A DNA stretch of 6,146 bases from contig CAMEHJ010000079.1 in assembly GCA_945917385.1 (NCBI GenBank), positions 1 through 6,146 on the forward strand. Direction: 5' to 3'. Position numbers and translations under genes: made by a program. This DNA comes from an uncultured bacterium. Its GTDB lineage: Bacteria; Bacillota_A; Clostridia; Oscillospirales; Oscillospiraceae. Positions 1 to 5,350 of this stretch are shown one piece after another. Within the stretch, counting starts at the first letter, position 1, and each line of letters opens with the position of its first letter. The notes beneath the pieces are model-generated. The model did no database searches. It was given only the letters and a program-made list of their open reading frames with translations, and was not told the DNA's origin.

Positions 1-193
1 CAAGCTTTGCTTGATGCTCTGAAATTTACCACCCTTTTTTCGATTTGTCAATGCCGTTTTCGCCACTTTTCTTTTTTCTGTCGTAATTCACAAGCTTTTT
101 CCTGTACCCCGGATTTTTTTCGTCATATTTTAATTTTTACCATATCGAAAAGATATCATATACGGGCTTTCATTTTCTCTGTCGTCTGTGAGT
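1..193. other. AT-rich intergenic stretch without a convincing gene
   Basis: This stretch is strongly AT-rich, with T-runs on the plus strand and A-runs on the minus strand, in contrast to the GC-rich genes to its right. Apart from the leftward promoter at 23-51, I see only a short inverted repeat (ATATC-gaaaa-GATAT, near 143-157) of doubtful meaning. The single open frame here (7-216, plus) starts with TTG, has no ribosome site and encodes a low-complexity Phe/Ser/Arg-rich peptide, so it is not called. The stretch is best read as the spacer between the end of the CNNM operon and the promoter of a leftward gene. Confidence 0.6.
23..51 (-). promoter_or_regulatory. Strong leftward SigA-type promoter; its gene lies outside the window
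   Basis: Read on the minus strand, a perfect -35 TTGACA (46-51) is followed by a 17-bp spacer (29-45) and the -10 TAAATT (23-28). A TGG triplet directly before the -10 gives an extended -10 (TGn). A-rich tracts lie upstream of the -35 (about 52-100) and resemble an UP element. Transcription would start near position 16 and leave the window to the left. No start codon with a ribosome site is visible in the remaining bases, so the driven gene is unknown. The call rests on motif match only; the fit to consensus is unusually good. Confidence 0.65.
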
Positions 194-257
194 TTTCCGC
201 ACCTCTGCCTCGCTGACGCGGAAAGCCCCTGCCCGAAGCAAGCGTTCGGGCAGGGGC
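194..257 (-). terminator. Tandem stem-loops ending the CNNM operon, probable terminator
   Basis: The first hairpin met by the minus-strand transcript has a perfect 13-bp GC-rich stem (225-237 pairing with 245-257) and a 7-base loop, and it starts 12 bases after the stop codon. It is followed by only three T residues (TTTCC), a weak U-tract for an intrinsic terminator. A second inverted repeat, TTTCCGC (194-200) with GCGGAAA (218-224) and a 17-base loop, directly abuts the first stem. The GC-rich stem just past the stop supports termination. The poor U-tract leaves room for a role in RNA 3'-end protection or Rho-dependent release. Confidence 0.7.
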
Positions 258-269
258 AAAGGTCGTATA

Positions 270-1541
270 TTATTCCTGTTCCGTCTCCGTATCCACCTTG
301 ACAAGCACCTTGTCAACGCGGCGGCCGTCCACCATTTCGAGTACGGTCACGGTCATGTTTTCGTACCGGAAGCTGTCCCCCTCTTTGGGGAAGGTGCCGA
401 ACATCTCAAGCGTCCAGCCGCCGACGGTCTCGCTCTCCGGCTCAAACTCCTCCTCGCTCAGACCCAGCAGCTCCATAAAGTCGGTGATGACCATGCTGCC
501 GTCAAGCTCGTATTCGCCCTCGGCCTTTTCGACGACCTCCTGCTCAACAACGTCCGTCTCGTCCCATATCTCGCCCACGATCTGTTCGAGTACGTCCTCC
601 ATCGACACCACGCCGAGCGTTCCGCCGTATTCGTCGGTGACGATGGCGAGGTGCTGCTTCGCGCGGCGAAGCCTGCCGAGAACGACCGGCAGCTTCATCG
701 TCTTATACACGAAGCACGGCCGCATCAGCATCTCACGGATATCCACCTTTTCGGAGCCTGTCATGGCCTTGAGGAAGTGGTTGAGATACAGTACACCTAT
801 AACGTTGTCAATGCTGTTTTCGTACACGGGTATTCTGGAGTAGGGCGCATCCTCGATAATGCGCAGAATTTCGTCCCAGTCGTCGTCAATGTCTATCGCG
901 CAGACGTCCACTCTCGCGGTCATGACCTCGAAAACGGAGCGCTCGGAGAAGTCGATTGCCGCCTGAAGCAGCTCCTTCTGCTCCTCGTCGAGTACTTCCT
1001 CGTCCTCAGCCGTTTCGATGATGGACTGAAGCTCCTCGACGGCCTCCTCGCTGCTGTCGGCCGGCTCGCTCTCTTTGAGTCCGATGGTCAGAAGTCTGAT
1101 AAGATTCACGACAACCCAGATAAGGGGCTTGAACACTATCGTCAGAAATCTGATTGCCCAGGCGTTTCTGAGTGCGATGGAGTTCGCGTTTTTCTTGCTG
1201 ATGATCTTCGGCATTGTCTCACCGAAGATGATGACGAGCAGCGTCAGCACCGCCGTCGCTATCCACACCTTCTCGTCCGAGCCGGTCAGCACAATGACGA
1301 ACACGGACGCAAGCGAGGACGAGCCGATGTTTGCAAGGTTGTTGCAGATCAGTATCGCGCTGAGCGCGTCGTCAAACCTCTCGCCTATCTTCACGGCAAG
1401 CGCTGCACGGCGGTCGCCGTCGTCGCGGAGATTTTCAAGTCTTATGGTGTTGCACGAGGAGTACGCCATCTCGGACGATGAGCAGAACGCCGACAGCGCA
1501 ATGCACAGCAAGATTCCGAGTGCGATAATGTATATGCTCAC
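270..1541 (-). CDS. CNNM/CorC-family membrane protein (DUF21, CBS pair, CorC_HlyC), second gene of operon
   Basis: This is a 423-residue inner-membrane protein of the CNNM/CorC (formerly hemolysin C-like) family, linked to Mg2+ and divalent cation efflux or homeostasis. The N-terminal DUF21 region (about 1-155) has four hydrophobic segments (near 3-20, 58-85, 92-108, 126-153). It carries the motifs SSSEMA (21-26), NNLANIGSS (67-75) and GETMPK (107-112), which form the ion site in family structures. An acidic linker (157-190) leads to a CBS pair (about 203-330) with RIPVYENSIDNVIGVLY and the signature TDEYGGTLG (302-310), the likely adenine-nucleotide-sensing module. The C-terminal CorC_HlyC domain is at about 335-418. 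The start is GTG at 1541. An in-frame TGA lies two codons upstream and the next Met (25) would remove the first membrane segment. The start overlaps the upstream gene's stop (GTGA) and has only a weak G-rich ribosome site, so translation is probably coupled. Family assignment is secure; substrate and direction of transport are inferred. Confidence 0.94.
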   Translation of the reverse strand: MSIYIIALGILLCIALSAFCSSSEMAYSSCNTIRLENLRDDGDRRAALAVKIGERFDDALSAILICNNLANIGSSSLASVFVIVLTGSDEKVWIATAVLTLLVIIFGETMPKIISKKNANSIALRNAWAIRFLTIVFKPLIWVVVNLIRLLTIGLKESEPADSSEEAVEELQSIIETAEDEEVLDEEQKELLQAAIDFSERSVFEVMTARVDVCAIDIDDDWDEILRIIEDAPYSRIPVYENSIDNVIGVLYLNHFLKAMTGSEKVDIREMLMRPCFVYKTMKLPVVLGRLRRAKQHLAIVTDEYGGTLGVVSMEDVLEQIVGEIWDETDVVEQEVVEKAEGEYELDGSMVITDFMELLGLSEEEFEPESETVGGWTLEMFGTFPKEGDSFRYENMTVTVLEMVDGRRVDKVLVKVDTETEQE

Positions 1542-2821
1542 TGTTCACCGCCCCCTTCCTCATCTTCGGGCAGAAGCGTGACCTTGAGCTTCATAATGCG
1601 GTTATGCTCCATCCCGGAGACCGTGACCTCCATGCGGTGATAGCGGAAGCTGTCGCCGCTTTTTGGAATGGCGGTAAACTGCTCGTAAGCCCACTCGCCC
1701 ATCAGGGTGTTGACAAGCTCCTCGTTCTCCTCTGGGTCGTCATAGCCGAGCCGCTCCATAACGTCGCTGACGGATTCATCGGCGTTCACGACAAAGCAGC
1801 CGTCTCCGAGGTCAACTATCGGCTCCTTCACGACGTCGTCCTCGTCCCAGATCTCGCCCACAAGCTCCTCCAGAATGTCCTCGACCGTGACAATGCCGAG
1901 CGTGCCGCCGAAATTGTCCGTGACGACGGACATATTGAGCTTGCGTCTTGACATTACGGGCAGCAGCTCGTCGATCTTCGAGCTTTGGTGCGTGAACAGC
2001 ACCTCGTCTATAAGCGGGCGGATATCCAGACTCCCACGCTCTCTGAGGTAGGCTTTGATGTATTTTCTTATCTGGAGCACGCCGATAATGTTGTCGATGC
2101 TCCCCTCATATACGGGCAGGCGGCTGTGGTTTGTGCTTCGGACAAGCTCCAGCACCTGATCGGGGCTGCTCTTGATGTCGATGGCAACGACGTCCACCCT
2201 GGGGGTGAGCACGCTCTCCACAGTAACGTCACCGAACTGGAGCGCGGAGGAAATGAGGTCGCCGCGTTCTTCATCGAGGCTTCCCTCCTCGGTCATGTCC
2301 TCGATAATATCATACAGCTCATCCTCGGTGACGGAAATCTGGCTGTCGCCCTTTGTGAGCTTTGCCGCCGACTGCCCTATCCATGTGAGCAGCTTAGAGA
2401 GCGGAGCGAAAATCTTCATCAGTACGCACAGAACCCCGGCGCAGCTTAGTGCAAGCTTCTCGCTGAACTTCTTGGCGACGCTCTTGGGCAGCATTTCCCC
2501 GACAAAAAACACGACGATCGTCGTGATTATCGTGCTGACGGAAACAGCGCTGAGTCCCCACATCCGCTTGACGGCGACAGTGACGACGGAAGCCGTCGTG
2601 ATATGTACTATATTCGTGCAGATAAGCAGCGTGCTTATCGCGAGGTCAAAGTTTTCGATAACATACAGCGCCCGTTTCGCCTGGTCGCTGCCTCTGTCGG
2701 CGGCGGCGCGTATACGCGATCTCGACGCGGAAGCGAACGCCGTCTCAGCGACTGCGAGCCATGCCGCGCAAAAAAGCAAGATTGCAATCTGTAACCATGG
2801 CAATCTACTGCCATCATCCAT
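1538..2821 (-). CDS. CNNM/CorC-family membrane protein, diverged paralog, first gene of operon
   Basis: This 427-residue protein has the same architecture as its downstream neighbour: DUF21 membrane region (about 8-155), acidic linker (about 160-195), CBS pair (about 203-330, with RLPVYEGSIDNIIGVLQ and GGTLGIVTVEDILEELVGEI) and a CorC_HlyC domain (about 335-417). It therefore belongs to the CNNM/CorC divalent cation transporter group. It differs at family motif positions. The first membrane segment reads LAVAETAFA, with Ala23 where the partner has Ser21. The second reads CTNIVH (68-73) where the partner has CNNLAN. The CBS signature is TDNFGG rather than TDEYGG. GEMLPK (108-113) is kept. Ion binding may thus be altered. 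The start is ATG 2821, the first possible start after an in-frame TAA. The preceding TAAGGAGATGA (2832-2842) is a near-complete match to the anti-Shine-Dalgarno, though its AGGAG core lies 14 bases from the start, longer than usual. The stop overlaps the next gene's GTG. Confidence 0.93.
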   Translation of the reverse strand: MDDGSRLPWLQIAILLFCAAWLAVAETAFASASRSRIRAAADRGSDQAKRALYVIENFDLAISTLLICTNIVHITTASVVTVAVKRMWGLSAVSVSTIITTIVVFFVGEMLPKSVAKKFSEKLALSCAGVLCVLMKIFAPLSKLLTWIGQSAAKLTKGDSQISVTEDELYDIIEDMTEEGSLDEERGDLISSALQFGDVTVESVLTPRVDVVAIDIKSSPDQVLELVRSTNHSRLPVYEGSIDNIIGVLQIRKYIKAYLRERGSLDIRPLIDEVLFTHQSSKIDELLPVMSRRKLNMSVVTDNFGGTLGIVTVEDILEELVGEIWDEDDVVKEPIVDLGDGCFVVNADESVSDVMERLGYDDPEENEELVNTLMGEWAYEQFTAIPKSGDSFRYHRMEVTVSGMEHNRIMKLKVTLLPEDEEGGGEQ

Positions 2822-2858
2822 TTTAGGATAGTCATCTCCTTATATAAATTTACCGATA

Positions 2859-2887
2859 ATAATAACATATAACAATTAAAACGTCAA
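2859..2887 (-). promoter_or_regulatory. Promoter of the CNNM gene pair
   Basis: On the minus strand, -35 TTGACG (2882-2887), a 17-bp spacer and -10 TATTAT (2859-2864) fit a SigA-type promoter. A TGT triplet directly upstream of the -10 makes it an extended -10. Transcription should begin near 2852, giving a leader of about 31 bases before ATG 2821. That is too short for a Mg2+-sensing riboswitch or a leader peptide. An imperfect palindrome (2881-2895, arms ACGT) overlaps the -35 and could be an operator, but this is speculative. Confidence 0.75.
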
Positions 2888-2903
2888 TATTACGTCTCGT
2901 CAC

Positions 2904-2932
2904 TTGACTTATGACGCGAAAGGTTTTATTAT
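2904..2932 (+). promoter_or_regulatory. Promoter of thrC-thrB
   Basis: On the plus strand, -35 TTGACT (2904-2909), a 17-bp spacer and -10 TATTAT (2927-2932) form a strong SigA-type promoter. The predicted start is near 2939, leaving a leader of about 28 bases before the thrC ATG. The leader ends in a good ribosome site (AGGAG 2956-2960, six bases from the ATG). There is no room for a T-box or attenuator. An inverted repeat CGTCA (2898-2902) / TGACG (2912-2916) brackets the -35, so any regulation would more likely be by a DNA-binding protein. Confidence 0.77.
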
Positions 2933-2966
2933 TTTTTCATATATGCTGTAATAAAAGGAGAATCCT

Positions 2967-4427
2967 ATGATATACCGCAGTTCAAGAAACGACTCTCTCA
3001 CCGCGACGCCGTCCGAGGCGATAGTGCGCGGCCTTGCCCCGGACGGCGGGCTGTATACGCCCGACAAGATTCCGTGCATCGACTGGCGTGCGCTCCGGCC
3101 GCTTGATTACACCCACATGGCGGCGAAGGTCATTTCGGCGCTGCTTCCGGATTTTTCGGACGAGGAGCTTTTAAAACTTGTATCCGACGCCTATCGCGGC
3201 AAGTTCGGCAGAGAGGACATCACGCCGAGCGCACCGGTCGGGGACGATATCCTGCTTGAGCTTTTCCACGGCCCCACGAGTGCGTTCAAGGATGTCGCGC
3301 TCTGCCTTCTGCCGTACCTCATGCGCTCCGCCGCCGTCAAGTGCGGGGACAGGGAGGAAATTCTGATCCTCACCGCGACCTCCGGCGACACAGGCAAAGC
3401 CGCGCTTGAGGGCTTTCGCGACGTGCCCGGCATCCGCATCATGGTGTTCTTCCCCGACTGCGGCGTAAGCCCCGTACAGCGCGCGCAGATGGTCACACAG
3501 CAGGGTGAAAATATCAAGGTCTGCGCCGTCAAGGGCAATTTTGACGATGCCCAGTCCGCGGTCAAGGCCATCTTTGAGCAGGTGAAGGACAAGCCGCACC
3601 TCTCCTCCGCAAACTCCATCAATATCGGCCGCCTTGTTCCTCAGGTCGTGTATTACTTTGACGCATACTTTGCCGCAGTGCGCATGGGGCGCATCGCGCT
3701 CGGCGATAAGCTTGACTACTGCGTGCCGACGGGCAACTTCGGTGACATTCTGGCGGGCTATATCGCGGGTGAAATGGGTCTGCCGGTCGGCCGTCTCGTG
3801 TGCGCCTCGAACAGGAACAATATCCTCACCGACTTTATCCGCACCGGCGTTTACGACTGCCGCCGCGAGTTTTACCGTACCGAGTCCCCGTCCATGGACA
3901 TTCTTATATCCAGCAATCTCGAAAGACTTCTGAGCCTTATGAGCGGCGATGCAGAACTTGTGTCAGAGCTTATGGCGAAGCTCAAAAATGAGCGCTGCTA
4001 TACCGCGCCCGAGGCGCTTATGGAGAAGCTGCGCGCGAAGTTCTGGGCGGGCTGCTGCCTCGATACGGACGCGGAGAGCGCCATCGGCAGGCTCTGGCGC
4101 GAGAACAGGTACCTCTGCGATACGCACACCGCCGTAGCGTGGGATGTGGCGCAGCAGTACAAGTCCGCCTGCCCCGACCATGCGCCCGTCGTCATTCTCT
4201 CCACCGCCTCCCCCTACAAATTCCCCGCCGCCGTGCTGAGCTCCATAGGCGAGGGCTGCGGCGGAGACGAGTTTGATATGATGGAAAGGCTTGAAGAAGT
4301 GACCGGCGTTCCCATGCCGGAGAATCTGCGTTCTCTGCGCTCTCGCCCCGTCCGCCACACCGACCTCACCGCCCCCGGAGATATGCTCTCCTACGTTCTC
4401 AGAAAATCGGAGGAAGAAAAATGGTAA
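2967..4427 (+). CDS. thrC: Threonine synthase
   Basis: This PLP-dependent cytosolic enzyme converts O-phospho-L-homoserine and water to L-threonine and phosphate, the last step of threonine synthesis. The 486-residue sequence shows the fold-type II landmarks in order. The N-terminal segment has LAPDGGLYTP (23-32). HGPTSAFKD (101-109) carries Lys108, the expected Schiff-base lysine. TATSGDTGKAA (136-146) is the glycine-rich PLP-phosphate loop. SANSINIGRL lies at 214-223, PTGNFGD at 254-260, and SPSMDILISSNLER at 307-320. This matches the bacterial/yeast-type subfamily rather than the shorter plant-like type; E. coli ThrC is about 430 residues, so this is a longer member. The ATG is preceded by AGGAG at six bases. 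It is the first gene after the promoter at 2904-2932, and its last seven bases overlap thrB. All key residues are present and no break is seen. Confidence 0.97.
   Translation: MIYRSSRNDSLTATPSEAIVRGLAPDGGLYTPDKIPCIDWRALRPLDYTHMAAKVISALLPDFSDEELLKLVSDAYRGKFGREDITPSAPVGDDILLELFHGPTSAFKDVALCLLPYLMRSAAVKCGDREEILILTATSGDTGKAALEGFRDVPGIRIMVFFPDCGVSPVQRAQMVTQQGENIKVCAVKGNFDDAQSAVKAIFEQVKDKPHLSSANSINIGRLVPQVVYYFDAYFAAVRMGRIALGDKLDYCVPTGNFGDILAGYIAGEMGLPVGRLVCASNRNNILTDFIRTGVYDCRREFYRTESPSMDILISSNLERLLSLMSGDAELVSELMAKLKNERCYTAPEALMEKLRAKFWAGCCLDTDAESAIGRLWRENRYLCDTHTAVAWDVAQQYKSACPDHAPVVILSTASPYKFPAAVLSSIGEGCGGDEFDMMERLEEVTGVPMPENLRSLRSRPVRHTDLTAPGDMLSYVLRKSEEEKW
4409..4413 (+). promoter_or_regulatory. 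Ribosome binding site of thrB inside the thrC 3' end
   Basis: GGAGG lies seven bases before the thrB ATG (4421) and is embedded in the last codons of thrC, a Lys/Glu-rich tail. Its strength and spacing fix the thrB start and allow translational coupling of thrB to thrC across their seven-base overlap. Confidence 0.88.
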
Positions 4428-5293
4428 CTGTCCGCGTTCCCGCGACGAGCGCGAATCTCGCCTGCGGCTTTGACACTCTCGGCATCGCGTATAAGATGTA
4501 CAACACCCTGAGCTTTGAGCTTTCGGACACACTCTCCTTCTCCGGCTGCCCGGAGGAGTTCAGAAACGAGGAAAACTTAGCGTGGCTCGCGTTCAAAGCG
4601 GTGTATGAGCATATCGGCAAGCCTGTGCCCACGGTGCATATCGACATCCGCGCGGACATTCCCGTCTGCCGCGGGCTCGGCTCCTCCGCCGCGCTGATTG
4701 CCGGCGGCGCGGTCGGCGCAAACGCGCTGTCCGGCGCGAAGCTTTCAAGGGACGAGCTGCTCGCCGTCGTCACCCCCATTGAGGGGCATCCCGATAATTT
4801 AGCGCCCGCTCTGCTCGGCGGCATGACCGCCTCCATGATGGATAACGGCGCCGTGTTCTCCGTCGCCTATCCCGTAAACCCCGCTCTGTTTTTCACGGTG
4901 CTGTTTCCCGACTATACGCTCAGCACCCATCTCTCCCGCGGCGCGCTGCCGAAGTCCGTTCCCTACGGCGACGCGGTGTTCAATCTCTCCCGCCTCTCGG
5001 TTCTGCCGAAGGCGATGGAATTGGGCGACGAGGAGCTTATCGCCCGCGCGCTGACGGATAAGCTGCACCAGCCCTACCGCCGCCCTCTCATCCACGGCTA
5101 CGACGAGGTGGAGCGCTGCGCAAACGAGCTTGGCTGCCGCGCTGTGTGCATAAGCGGCGCCGGGCCCTCCATCCTCTGCGTGAGCCGCGATAAGGACTTT
5201 GCCGCGAAAATGCGCGAAAAAGTCGCCTCTCTTCCTCATAACTGGACGGTGCTCGACCTGACCGTTGACCCGGAAGGCGCAAAAGTAATATGA
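4421..5293 (+). CDS. thrB: Homoserine kinase
   Basis: This cytosolic GHMP-superfamily kinase phosphorylates L-homoserine with ATP to give O-phosphohomoserine, the substrate of the threonine synthase encoded just upstream. At 290 residues it has normal family length. N-terminal VPATSANLACGFDTLG (6-21) carries Asn12 and Asp18, whose spacing matches the homoserine-binding Asn/Asp pair of characterised homoserine kinases. The GHMP phosphate loop PVCRGLGSSAA is at 81-91. TPIEGHPDNLAPALLGG (118-134) includes the conserved Glu121 near the Mg-ATP site. The C-terminal GHMP motif ISGAGPSILCV is at 244-254. The start ATG overlaps the last seven bases of thrC and has GGAGG at seven bases. The gene order is thrC-thrB, the reverse of the enterobacterial thrB-thrC, and no homoserine dehydrogenase is adjacent. 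The gene looks intact and is followed directly by a strong hairpin. Confidence 0.96.
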   Translation: MVTVRVPATSANLACGFDTLGIAYKMYNTLSFELSDTLSFSGCPEEFRNEENLAWLAFKAVYEHIGKPVPTVHIDIRADIPVCRGLGSSAALIAGGAVGANALSGAKLSRDELLAVVTPIEGHPDNLAPALLGGMTASMMDNGAVFSVAYPVNPALFFTVLFPDYTLSTHLSRGALPKSVPYGDAVFNLSRLSVLPKAMELGDEELIARALTDKLHQPYRRPLIHGYDEVERCANELGCRAVCISGAGPSILCVSRDKDFAAKMREKVASLPHNWTVLDLTVDPEGAKVI

Positions 5294-5305
5294 TGTCAAA
5301 ACAAA

Positions 5306-5338
5306 CAGGCTGTCTCACCAATGCTGTGAGACAGCCTG
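5306..5338. terminator. Bidirectional terminator between thrB and the PAP2 gene
   Basis: A perfect 13-bp stem (5306-5318 pairing with 5326-5338) encloses a 7-base loop in the short gap between two converging genes. It begins 12 bases after the thrB stop and lies 12 bases past the end of the PAP2 gene. On the minus strand the stem is followed by TTTGTTTTGAC, a good U-tract, so it should end PAP2 transcripts well. On the plus strand the tail is CTTTACGTTT, a poorer U-tract, so thrB termination may be less complete. Confidence 0.88.
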
Positions 5339-5350
5339 CTTTACGTTTAT

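Noticed and set aside
143..157. Short inverted repeat ATATC-gaaaa-GATAT as an operator or small hairpin
   Set aside because: It has five AT-rich pairs only, in very AT-rich DNA, with no promoter at the site, so chance is the simplest explanation.
7..216. Short plus-strand open frame at the left edge
   Set aside because: It has a TTG start without a ribosome site, a low-complexity Phe/Ser/Arg-rich product, and it overlaps a strong promoter on the other strand and AT-rich spacer DNA.
651..1481. 276-codon plus-strand open frame opposite the second CNNM gene
   Set aside because: It is antisense to a clearly conserved protein. Its product has no recognisable domain and is the His/Arg/Asp-rich type that GC-rich genes give on the other strand.
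2635..2868. Alternative minus-strand frame starting upstream of the first CNNM gene, with ATG at or near the AGGAG
   Set aside because: Its frame leads to an Arg-rich product without membrane segments, while the frame from ATG 2821 gives the conserved DUF21 protein. An ATG directly abutting the ribosome site is also poorly placed.
2933..2966. T-box, riboswitch or leader-peptide attenuator in front of thrC
   Set aside because: The predicted leader is only about 28 bases and contains no open leader peptide or terminator-like stem.
3963..4532. 189-codon minus-strand open frame across the thrC/thrB junction
   Set aside because: It is antisense to two intact enzymes, has no recognisable motif, and no promoter or ribosome site was noticed for it.
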